Notes under the pieces: generated by a model
What the model was told of the DNA's origin: nothing
What the model saw: only the letters and a program-made list of their open reading frames with translations
Database searches by the model: none
In this document: positions 54,430 to 62,835 of the stretch, in pieces
Layout: every line of letters begins with the position of its first letter
Numbering within the stretch: the stretch's first letter is position 1
NCBI GenBank assembly: GCA_001880285.1
Contig: CP016269.1
Span: 2,056,501-2,120,500, forward strand
Direction of reading: 5' to 3'
DNA: 64,000 bases
From: Flavobacteriaceae bacterium UJ101
GTDB lineage: Bacteria > Bacteroidota > Bacteroidia > Flavobacteriales > UJ101
Made by a program: the position numbers and the translations under genes

Positions 54430-55152
54430 ATGAGAAAGATTTTATTATTATCATTGATTATTATAGGGTTAATGATGTCGTCGGTAAATGCACAAGTAGG
54501 AATCGGAACGGATTCACCTAAGTCTGCATTAGATGTTGCAAGTACAACTTCTGGAATTTTAATTCCAAGACTAACAGCAACTCAAATTTTAGCTATTGAT
54601 AAAATAGCAGATCATAATGGAATGTTGGTGTATGCTACGGATACTTCTGGAGCTATAACCAGTACAGGTTTTTGGTATTATGATTCAGCTACGTCAGGTT
54701 GGAAAACAATGAGTACTGGATCTGGTGGTGGTGGAGCAACTCAAACTGTTATCTATGCTGAAACTTCAGGAACTGAAATAACAGTATCAGAAGCTACAGA
54801 ACAACAAATATTAACAGAGACTATTACACTTTCAGCAGTTAGTACAGTTGATGTAGAAGGAGTTTTAAATGTAAAGTCAAGTAATCAAAGTATTGTTCCA
54901 GAATTACGATTAGAAATTAAGGATGCAACGGATGCTGTAGTATTTACTAAAACAGTACGTAAAGGAATGTTGACAACTCCAACCGTTCAGTTACAAGATG
55001 ATTTAGGAATTTATGGAATAAAAGAAAATTTAGGTTCAGGAACTTATACTGTAAGTTTGTATGCTTCTCAACCTAGCTGTTGTAATGTTTCGGGATTATC
55101 TTTTGTAACAGGAGGTAGTGATACGTTATCTTTTATGAAAATTACGTATTAA
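54430..55152 (+). CDS. exported surface protein of the GIGT...SALDV type
   Basis: 240 residues. Signal peptide (MRKILLLSLIIIGLMMSSVNAQ) followed by VGIGTDSPKSALDVAST, an opening shared by many secreted Bacteroidota proteins, then GFWYYDSATSGWKTM and a Gly-rich hinge (SGSGGGG). The second half (about 110-240) is beta-rich (ITLSAVSTVDVEGVLNV, GTYTVSLYASQP) and ends in SFMKITY; it contains a Cys pair (SCC) near residue 217. No sorting domain is visible. Function unknown. It precedes a long non-coding region and the giant proteins. Confidence 0.75.
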   Translation: MRKILLLSLIIIGLMMSSVNAQVGIGTDSPKSALDVASTTSGILIPRLTATQILAIDKIADHNGMLVYATDTSGAITSTGFWYYDSATSGWKTMSTGSGGGGATQTVIYAETSGTEITVSEATEQQILTETITLSAVSTVDVEGVLNVKSSNQSIVPELRLEIKDATDAVVFTKTVRKGMLTTPTVQLQDDLGIYGIKENLGSGTYTVSLYASQPSCCNVSGLSFVTGGSDTLSFMKITY

Positions 55153-55530
55153 TACAGCATATTGAATTAATAAAAGATTAAATTTTTAGTCTAAACTTTA
55201 AAACACTATGAGAAATACATTTAAATGTTTTTTCTCTTCTTTTTCTTACTTTTTGTGATTTACAGAAAGTTAAATTCAAATTCTAAATGTTTTGGATTTA
55301 TGATTTAATTTAGTGCTTGACTATTGAAAGATGGAAGGATAATGATTGATCGTTTTACAATTATCCTATGATAGTTAAATAGAAACTAGGTTCAGACTAA
55401 TAAAAAATAGAAAATTTTAAAATGTTTTCTGTTTCCTAAGATGTAATAGAGAAGATTAGTTTTGGGGAAGACTAATTTTATAAAACGATATTATTCATAA
55501 TTAATATTACATTTTATATATAAAAAAAAC
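55153..55530. other. 378-bp non-coding stretch before the giant exoprotein array
   Basis: No plausible reading frame. It holds three weak hairpins: AGGATAAT/ATTATCCT (55336-55367), AGAAAA..TTTTCT around 55408-55430, and ATTAGT/ACTAAT around 55455-55478, with no T runs after them. It ends where the third-copy remnant starts (55531). Confidence 0.5.
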
Positions 55531-55554
55531 TCAAAAAGTAGAACAGTATTTAAT
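55531..55554 (+). pseudogene. 3' remnant of a third copy of the giant BNR/LamG gene
   Basis: These 24 bases match the 3' end of the 55.6-kb gene (59065-59088) at 23 positions and that of the 59.2-kb gene at 22. In frame they encode QKVEQYLI, the shared C-terminal end of both giants. They sit 12 bp before the shared leader, in the same relative position as the 3' end of copy 1 relative to the leader of copy 2. The simplest reading is a former upstream copy lost by recombination. Confidence 0.75.
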
Positions 55555-55566
55555 AATAAGATTCAT

Positions 55567-55714
55567 CTACAAAATTTTTAAGAGGGGGAATTTTTGTAAC
55601 GGATTAGACTATTTACCGATATAAAAAATGAAAAGTTTAAAACAATTACTTTTGGTATTGTTTCCAGTGTTATTTTTTTCACAGGAAATAGAACCAGACT
55701 TTATAAAAGAAATT
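55567..55714 (+). repeat. shared leader and signal-peptide block, copy 1
   Basis: Starts CTACAAAATTTTTAA, contains GGGGGAATTTTTGTAACGG, and runs through the first 29 codons of the 55.6-kb gene. Apart from a 2-nt length difference and substitution in the leader (AGA versus AATAA) and one synonymous change (TTG/TTA, codon 9), it is identical to 59123-59272. Confidence 0.95.
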
Positions 55715-58700
55715 CACAAAGAAGTTCCTAATTTAAGAATTTCAGATTCTTTGTTTAATCGTTATAAAGAAAAAAAAGAAGGAAAACCTTTAGGTTACTA
55801 CACGATATATTCAAAAGAAAAAGGTTTTATAAGTTATTGGCATTCGGAATATCATCATTGGAGAAAAGAACATTTACAATATGTTACAGCAGATGGCTCG
55901 GTAATAATCCCAACATCTAAAGAAATTGAAATTGAATTTAAAAAGGAAAGCCAACAAAGAATTCTTGTGAAAAATGAACGAGAAGCTTTGAAAAAAGCTG
56001 TTAGTAGAAAATCAGCTGTAACTTCTGTATCAACTACAACATGGAGTTATTTGGGGCCTAAAAATCAATATACCATCGGAGGAGATAAATTGAATACTCA
56101 AGTTAATGTTCAAGCCTTTGATCAATCATTAACCAATCGGGATTTATTGTACTGTGCACCTGAGGGGGGAGGATTATATAAAAGTAATGATAGAGGACTT
56201 ACATGGTCAGTAGCTAACCCAGATTATAATATGTCAAGTAGTCAATTTATTAAAATTCATCCTGATGATGATGATAAAGTAATTGCTGCAACAACTGGAG
56301 GTGTTATTTATTCCACTATTGATGGTGGAACAACTTGGAGGTCTGTTAGTTTACCTAGTAATCTTTCAGGGGTTTCGGGTCATAATGTTTATGCGATTAG
56401 TACAATGGAAATAATTCCTAAAGAAGGTACAAATCCAGCTAGAGTATTTATTTTAGGGAAGAATGGAATGTTTAATTATGATTTTGATACCAATACTGTA
56501 AGTGTTTCTACAGAACTTAATATTCGAGGATCTGAAATTAAAAAAAGTCCGAGTAATTCCAATACAATCTATCTTTTAGGATTAAATGAGACGACATTAA
56601 TAGAAGAACTGTATGTATCAATAGATAGAGGAAGTACATGGGTAAAGAAAGCCTCAAATGGTTATATAACGGTACCTACAGGGCAAACTAAAATTGTGAA
56701 TAGTAGAGGAGGAAGAATTGGATTAACTCCAGCAGATCCTAACCGAGTATATGTGTATTTAATAGGTGAATATGTGTCAGGTGATCCAGGAGGTTTTTTA
56801 ACCTTTATGAAGAGTGAAGATGGTGGAGAAAATTGGGTTATAACAGATCCTTTAGGCCCCGGAAAAGGAGGTGTAAATTATGAAAAAAATAATTTCACGA
56901 CAACGAAATCTCATGTGGCTTTATCAGCAGCTGGAAATGGGACGTATCATCAAGGTTATTATAATTCAGGTCTATTGGTAGATCAATTTGATGCTGACAA
57001 AGTTATTGCTGGAGGTGTAACATCCCATAAAACAGTAGATGGAGGTCTTAATTGGTCTATGGTAAGTAATGGATACATAGCAAGTAATGGAACCAGAATT
57101 CATTCCGATTTTCAATTTGGATTATCGAATAAGTTTGGAGCAGAGCAAGATAATTGGATTTGTAACGATGGAGGTATTGTTTATAGTACTAGTTTTTTTG
57201 GAAGCATAGGAACTGATAAGGTAGATACCAGAACGACTTATTTACCAACTGATTTTTGGGGGTTTGATGTAGGATTATTTAATAAAAATCTAACAGGAGG
57301 ACGTTATCATAATGGTGATGCAGCTATGACTTCTGCTTATAATGGTGATTTTATTTATGTTGGAGGAGCTGAAACTGATACAGGGTTGGTGCTTTTTGGA
57401 AGTGAAGAACGAGAAATGATGTGGAGAGATGCTACAGATCGAGTTATTCCTTCAACTCTTGGTGGTTCAGATGGTCAATCAAAAAGTAATTCTTCATATT
57501 ATCCAGGGGGACATCGTAGTAGTTATACGCGTCCAATGTTTGATAAAACGTTAACAGGAACTTTTTATTTTGGAATAGGAAAAAAAGTAATCAAATTTTC
57601 TCAAGATAAGAAGGGGATTGAATTGCATGAATTTGAAAATGAGTTGACTAATGTAGCTTCTTGTGCAACAAATGAAAATTATATTTATACCATTATGCAA
57701 GGTAAGGCAGGGTATTCTCCTTGGGATCGTGATGCTGTTAATCTTTTTAGATCAACAGATGGAGGTCTGAATTGGGAAAAAGTATACGAATTTCCTAATA
57801 ATAGTACCAATTGGCGTGGATATAATATTTTTGTTGATAATAAAAATCCATTACGAATATGGGCACACGCTAAATTAAATAAAAGCTTTTATGTAAGTGA
57901 AGATGGAGGAGAAACCTTTACTTCTTTAACAGATACTCCAGCTGGGGCATACAACATGGTATATCAATGGTCTTCTAATAATATTTATGCAGCAACAAAA
58001 GGAGGAGCCTATCGTTATGATATAGAAAATAATACATGGCATGAGTATGGAGATGGAATACCAGCCGGTTTAATACCTCATAGATTACAAGCCACTTATG
58101 GAGAAAAAAAGGTTATTTTATCTTCTGGAGGTTATGGAGTTTGGGAAGCTGATTTTTATTCGGAGTCAGATGATTATCCTGTTTATGCTACATTACAATC
58201 TGATATTATAGTTGGATATGATAAAACAGATGATTTTTCAATAACATATGATATTTATGGAGATGTATCTAAATATGACACTATAATTACTACAAATAGT
58301 TCAAAGGCTGTTATAAAGAATTTAGATAATGGTATACATAATATAGAGTTCAATGATTATGGTATTTTTGATGTTGTCTTAAAACTTACAGATAAAACTA
58401 CTGGAGAAGTTCAACAAGAAACCACAAAGAAATTTTATATATATCCTGGTTGTAGTTTTGATGATGATGAAAATGAAATACTCATTCCAATGGATAATGT
58501 TGCAGTATGGTTTTCAGGAGATGATTTATATCAATCTTATACTTTGCAAGGAGGATCTAATAGTGTATATGATAAATATGATTTAAATTATTATATATCA
58601 GGGTATTGTGATCCTATAACTTTTAATAAATATAATAATACAGAACATCGATCACTTTATTTTGATGGGACATATAATTGTAGAATGAATTTTAGTAAGC

Positions 58701-59113
58701 GTTATACAGAAGGAAAAACCTTTTTCTGGGTAATCAATGAAACTCCTGGTATAGGAAATCAAATTCGAAATTTATTAGGAGATGATACAGCTATAGATTT
58801 TCATGCAGGAGCTACAAATAATAAGAAGATTTTAAGATCACAAGCTGTAGTCAAGTTTGATTTAACTAAAATGAATGGCGCTGTAATTGACGCAACTACA
58901 ACGGATCGTCCTACCACACCTTCAGTAATTGGATTTAGAGTAAAAGATACGGAATCAGTTGCATTTTCTAATTTCTCAAAAGATCGAGGTTTTACCTCCA
59001 GATTATGGAAAGGAGATTTAGCGGAATTAATTATTTATAATAGGCGTCTTACAGATGAGGAGTTTCAAAAAGTAGAACAATATTTAATCAAAAAATATAA
59101 AATTAATAATTAA
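55628..59113 (+). CDS. giant exported BNR-propeller / PKD-like / LamG protein, copy 1
   Basis: 1161 residues. Signal peptide MKSLKQLLLVLFPVLFFSQ; Lys-rich N-terminal region with YYTIYSKEKGFISYWHSEYHHWRK; a propeller from about 138 (WSYLGPKN) with sortilin/BNR repeats such as GLYKSNDRGLTWS, YSTIDGGTTWR, SIDRGSTWVKK, FMKSEDGGENWV, LFRSTDGGLNWEKV and YVSEDGGETFT; a PKD-like beta domain at about 850-940 ending KKFYIYPGCSFDDDEN; and a LamG-like C-terminus (about 960-1161) ending AELIIYNRRLTDEEFQKVEQ. No standard T9SS sorting domain is visible, so the export route is open. Likely surface or secreted, perhaps glycan- or protein-binding. Paralogue of the next gene. Confidence 0.85.
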   Translation: MKSLKQLLLVLFPVLFFSQEIEPDFIKEIHKEVPNLRISDSLFNRYKEKKEGKPLGYYTIYSKEKGFISYWHSEYHHWRKEHLQYVTADGSVIIPTSKEIEIEFKKESQQRILVKNEREALKKAVSRKSAVTSVSTTTWSYLGPKNQYTIGGDKLNTQVNVQAFDQSLTNRDLLYCAPEGGGLYKSNDRGLTWSVANPDYNMSSSQFIKIHPDDDDKVIAATTGGVIYSTIDGGTTWRSVSLPSNLSGVSGHNVYAISTMEIIPKEGTNPARVFILGKNGMFNYDFDTNTVSVSTELNIRGSEIKKSPSNSNTIYLLGLNETTLIEELYVSIDRGSTWVKKASNGYITVPTGQTKIVNSRGGRIGLTPADPNRVYVYLIGEYVSGDPGGFLTFMKSEDGGENWVITDPLGPGKGGVNYEKNNFTTTKSHVALSAAGNGTYHQGYYNSGLLVDQFDADKVIAGGVTSHKTVDGGLNWSMVSNGYIASNGTRIHSDFQFGLSNKFGAEQDNWICNDGGIVYSTSFFGSIGTDKVDTRTTYLPTDFWGFDVGLFNKNLTGGRYHNGDAAMTSAYNGDFIYVGGAETDTGLVLFGSEEREMMWRDATDRVIPSTLGGSDGQSKSNSSYYPGGHRSSYTRPMFDKTLTGTFYFGIGKKVIKFSQDKKGIELHEFENELTNVASCATNENYIYTIMQGKAGYSPWDRDAVNLFRSTDGGLNWEKVYEFPNNSTNWRGYNIFVDNKNPLRIWAHAKLNKSFYVSEDGGETFTSLTDTPAGAYNMVYQWSSNNIYAATKGGAYRYDIENNTWHEYGDGIPAGLIPHRLQATYGEKKVILSSGGYGVWEADFYSESDDYPVYATLQSDIIVGYDKTDDFSITYDIYGDVSKYDTIITTNSSKAVIKNLDNGIHNIEFNDYGIFDVVLKLTDKTTGEVQQETTKKFYIYPGCSFDDDENEILIPMDNVAVWFSGDDLYQSYTLQGGSNSVYDKYDLNYYISGYCDPITFNKYNNTEHRSLYFDGTYNCRMNFSKRYTEGKTFFWVINETPGIGNQIRNLLGDDTAIDFHAGATNNKKILRSQAVVKFDLTKMNGAVIDATTTDRPTTPSVIGFRVKDTESVAFSNFSKDRGFTSRLWKGDLAELIIYNRRLTDEEFQKVEQYLIKKYKINN

Positions 59114-59122
59114 CAAGTTTAA

Positions 59123-59272
59123 CTACAAAATTTTTAAATAAGGGGGAATTTTTGTAACGGATTAGACTATTTACCGATATAAAAAATGAAAAGTTTAAAA
59201 CAATTACTTTTAGTATTGTTTCCAGTGTTATTTTTTTCACAGGAAATAGAACCAGACTTTATAAAAGAAATT
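59123..59272 (+). repeat. shared leader and signal-peptide block, copy 2
   Basis: Second copy of the block, from 9 bp after the stop of the 55.6-kb gene through codon 29 of the 59.2-kb gene. The leader has AATAA where copy 1 has AGA before the G5 run. Confidence 0.95.
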
Positions 59273-62200
59273 AATAAAGAGGTTCCAAACTTACGAATAG
59301 CAGATTCGCTATATAATCGTTATAGGGAGAGAAAAGAAGGCAAACCACAAGGATATTACACAGAATACTCTAAAGAAAAAGGGTTTATTGATATATGGCA
59401 TTCAGAATTTCATCATTGGAGAAAAGAAAATGAAGTGTTTGAAAATGAAGAAGGTTATATTATTATTCCAAAACTATCAGATAAAGAATTTGATCAAACA
59501 AAGAATAGAGCTAAACAAAAAAAACAGGTTGATCGAGAAATAAAAAGACAACAACGAAAACAATCTCGTAGTAACAAAACAGTTCAGGGAGTGACACCTA
59601 CAGTAACAAGTTTTACTTCTAGTCCAGATTGGACTTATATTGGCCCTAAAAATACGTACGGTACAAGTAGAGCTAAAATTGACTTACAAGCTAATGTTTA
59701 TAGTGTAGATCAGGCTCATAACAATCGTGATATACTTTTTTGTAGCGTAGAAGGAGCAGGTCTCTATAAATCAATTGATAGAGGTGATACATGGAGTGAA
59801 TCAACAATGAATATAAAATTATTAGCATCAGTTGAGAAAATAAAAATCCATCCTGAAGACGATAATATTATAGTAGGTGTAAGTAGTAGACAAATTATAT
59901 CAAGTGTAAATGGAGGACAAGATTGGCGTCAGGTTAGTATTCCCTCTAATTTAAGTAGACCGAGTGGTTATAGTACCTATGATATTGCTGATTTAGATAT
60001 TGTATACGATAAAACGACAGCTGGATTGGATGATGATTTTGCTATTGTGGTAGGGAGAAAAGGAAACTTTAAATTTAATATTATTGATAATACAGTTGAA
60101 GTCTTTACAGCACATAATATTCCATCATCAGATGTGAAAGTACATCCGAATAATTCTAAAGTGGTGTATATGTTGTCTTTTGATTCAAATACTTATACAG
60201 AGAAGATATATAAAAGTATAGATGGAGGAAAAACCTTTACAGTTAAGGATGCCAATGGATGGATAGCACCACCAGCAGGAGAAACGACAATAGTTCGTTC
60301 ACGAGGAGGGAGAATAGGATTAACCCCAGCCGATGATAATGTAATATATGTTCACATGATAGGTCAATATCTGAGTGATGATGATAAAGGTTTTTTAGGT
60401 ATTTATAAAAGTACAGATGGAGGTGACAATTGGCAATTGATGGATGTCAAAGGGCCAGGCTCATATGGAGGGCCTTATACATATGGAAGTAGTAACCTTA
60501 GTTTTACAACGTATGCAGAGCATGTGAATGTAGTTTCTAATGTGGGAGGAGGTTATCACCAAGGGTTTTATGATTCAGGAATTGTGGTAAATGCTGCTGA
60601 TCCAAATGAAATTATAGTAGGAGGAGTTGGGATTTTTAAGAGTATTGATAGTGGAAAAACTTTTAAAATGCTATGTAATGGTTTTGTTTATTCTAATGGT
60701 CCAGCTAATAGGGTACATTCTGATATACAGTCATGTTTTAGTCGTGTAAATGAATTGGGAGAAGTTGAAACTTGGATTTCAACGGATGGAGGAATAAGAA
60801 TGAGTAAAGATTTTTATGAAAATGTAGCAGCAAGTGAACGAAAGACAACAGGATTGAGTTGTGATTTTTGGGGATTTGATGTAGGGATATTTAATAAAAA
60901 TATGGCTGGAGGACGTTACCATAATGGAAGTATGGGAAGTCTAGCCGATTATAATGGGGATTTTCTATATGTAGGAGGAGGAGAATCAGCTACTGGAGGT
61001 GTTTTAATTGGTAATGAAGAGCGAGATATGATATGGGATGATGCCGGAAATAAAACACTTGATTCCAGTAGTATTACAGGAAGTCACTCAGGTCTCGGAG
61101 GAATATCCATTTATCCTATAGGAAGTGCTGGGAACTCTTTAGCTGGAATGGCCAAAACCTTAACAGGAGTATTTTATTATGCGAATAAGAGAAATAATAA
61201 AGAATTATATAAAACCTATGTAAATGAGAATGGAGGTTATAGTCAATTATTATTAAAGACATTTGATACCAACATACGTTATGTAGGGACCTGTGCTACG
61301 AATGAAAATTATATTTATGCTACGGTTATGGATAGTGGAAACCGAGCAAGAGAATTATATAGTTCAACAGATGGAGGAATTAATTGGAATAAAGTATATG
61401 ATTTTAGAGCCAACTTTAGTGCAAGTAATCATGTTCATATAGAAGTGGATAATGATGATCCTAAAAAAGTATGGGCCTATATCTATAGACAAGGAAAACT
61501 GTTTTATAGTGAAGATGGAGGAAATACTTTTGTTCAAAAAGCTTCTATCCCTACGAATCGAATTGATCATTTAGTATATCAATGGTCCTCTAATAATATT
61601 TATGGTATGACTCGAGGGAATCCACAAATCCACCGTTATGATATAACGAATAATACTTGGCATGAGTTTGGTTCTAGACTACCTGAAACGATTGATAATT
61701 TTAGGTTGGGAATTACCTATGGTGAAAAAAAATTAATACTAGCTACCTCAGGACATGGTGTTTGGGAAAAGGATTTATACAGTGATTCAACAACTGATCC
61801 AATCTATGTAGCTTTAGATGCCGATCTTATTATTGGATATGATAAAACAGATTCTTTTAATGTAGACACTACAATTTATGGAGATGATTCAAATAAAACA
61901 TTGAGTTGGGAGACCAATAATACCAGAGCTACTATTAATGTAGCAGCTGATAAGAAGAGTGCTCAAGTAACTTTTAATGATTTCGGTATTTACGATGTCG
62001 TTATAAAAATTACAGATAATGATACAGGAGCTGTTCAACAAGTCGTAAAAAAGTTTTATATCTATCCAGGTTGTAGTTTTGATGAAAGCGAGAATAAAGT
62101 ACTCATTCCAATGGATAATATTTTAACATGGTTTGATGCCTCTGATGCGACTAAAGAAGGGAGTAATTTTTACGTTAAAGAAAAACGAACCAATAAAAAG

Positions 62201-62746
62201 TTCAAATTAAGAAATGATGGATGTAAATATTCAACAATAGATGATTTTGTAAAGCCCAATTATAATAATAGTTCTTTTAGTTCTTTATATTTTAATGGTA
62301 GAAATTTTTGCGCTTTACCATTTGATAGAACTTATACAGAAGGGAAAACATTTTTTTGGGTATTGAATCAAACAGATGGAACATTTAGTAGGAATCGTTT
62401 TATTTTAGGTGATGGACAAAAGAATGATTTTGCAACAGATGGAGCTACTAAAAAACAGATTTTAGCAAGTTCTAGAGATTTTGCTTTTGACTATGCTAGT
62501 TTAAATGGTGTTAAGTTAGCAAGAGCATTTGATGGAGCAAAGCCAACTACAGCAGGAGTAATTGCATTAAGAAATAATGGAACGGATCCTGTACAGTATA
62601 ATTCCTTTAGTAGAGATCGAACAGCTTATACTTCTATTTGGAATGGTCATTTAGCAGAACTCATTATTTATGAAAGAAGATTAACAGATGAAGAAATCCA
62701 AAAAGTAGAACAATATTTAATTAAAAAATATAAAATAACACCTTAA
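59186..62746 (+). CDS. giant exported BNR-propeller / PKD-like / LamG protein, copy 2
   Basis: 1186 residues, same domain order as copy 1. After an identical 29-residue start the two diverge to roughly half identical residues by eye. BNR repeats include GLYKSIDRGDTWSE, SSVNGGQDWRQV, KSIDGGKTFTVK, YKSTDGGDNWQL, FKSIDSGKTFKM, YSSTDGGINWNKV and YSEDGGNTFVQK. The PKD-like segment ends KKFYIYPGCSFDESEN and the LamG-like C-terminus ends AELIIYERRLTDEEIQKVEQ. The N-terminal region is very basic (KKQVDREIKRQQRKQSRS). An independent hairpin terminator follows, closing the array. Copy 1 has no terminator before copy 2, so they may be co-transcribed or driven by the repeated leader. Confidence 0.85.
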   Translation: MKSLKQLLLVLFPVLFFSQEIEPDFIKEINKEVPNLRIADSLYNRYRERKEGKPQGYYTEYSKEKGFIDIWHSEFHHWRKENEVFENEEGYIIIPKLSDKEFDQTKNRAKQKKQVDREIKRQQRKQSRSNKTVQGVTPTVTSFTSSPDWTYIGPKNTYGTSRAKIDLQANVYSVDQAHNNRDILFCSVEGAGLYKSIDRGDTWSESTMNIKLLASVEKIKIHPEDDNIIVGVSSRQIISSVNGGQDWRQVSIPSNLSRPSGYSTYDIADLDIVYDKTTAGLDDDFAIVVGRKGNFKFNIIDNTVEVFTAHNIPSSDVKVHPNNSKVVYMLSFDSNTYTEKIYKSIDGGKTFTVKDANGWIAPPAGETTIVRSRGGRIGLTPADDNVIYVHMIGQYLSDDDKGFLGIYKSTDGGDNWQLMDVKGPGSYGGPYTYGSSNLSFTTYAEHVNVVSNVGGGYHQGFYDSGIVVNAADPNEIIVGGVGIFKSIDSGKTFKMLCNGFVYSNGPANRVHSDIQSCFSRVNELGEVETWISTDGGIRMSKDFYENVAASERKTTGLSCDFWGFDVGIFNKNMAGGRYHNGSMGSLADYNGDFLYVGGGESATGGVLIGNEERDMIWDDAGNKTLDSSSITGSHSGLGGISIYPIGSAGNSLAGMAKTLTGVFYYANKRNNKELYKTYVNENGGYSQLLLKTFDTNIRYVGTCATNENYIYATVMDSGNRARELYSSTDGGINWNKVYDFRANFSASNHVHIEVDNDDPKKVWAYIYRQGKLFYSEDGGNTFVQKASIPTNRIDHLVYQWSSNNIYGMTRGNPQIHRYDITNNTWHEFGSRLPETIDNFRLGITYGEKKLILATSGHGVWEKDLYSDSTTDPIYVALDADLIIGYDKTDSFNVDTTIYGDDSNKTLSWETNNTRATINVAADKKSAQVTFNDFGIYDVVIKITDNDTGAVQQVVKKFYIYPGCSFDESENKVLIPMDNILTWFDASDATKEGSNFYVKEKRTNKKFKLRNDGCKYSTIDDFVKPNYNNSSFSSLYFNGRNFCALPFDRTYTEGKTFFWVLNQTDGTFSRNRFILGDGQKNDFATDGATKKQILASSRDFAFDYASLNGVKLARAFDGAKPTTAGVIALRNNGTDPVQYNSFSRDRTAYTSIWNGHLAELIIYERRLTDEEIQKVEQYLIKKYKITP

Positions 62747-62769
62747 AAATTACAGTATATAAAAGATAG

Positions 62770-62796
62770 AAAACCACTCATTTTGAGTGGTTTTTT
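62770..62796 (+). terminator. intrinsic terminator of the giant array
   Basis: AAAACCACTCA / TGAGTGGTTTT perfect 11-bp stem, 3-nt loop, T run. Confidence 0.9.
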
Positions 62797-62811
62797 GTAA
62801 GGTAGAATTAG

Positions 62812-62819
62812 TATATTTG
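62812..62819 (+). promoter_or_regulatory. TAnnTTTG promoter element of the S46 peptidase
   Basis: TATATTTG, 17 bp before the ATG. Confidence 0.5.
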
Positions 62820-62835
62820 TTACAAATACAATATA

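Noticed and set aside
55628-62746. T9SS sorting domain on the giant BNR/LamG proteins
   Set aside because: The C-termini are LamG-like (LTDEE...KVEQYL) and lack the GxxIxxxVYNxxGQxV-type block seen in the 46-48 kb cargo, so I do not claim T9SS export for them.
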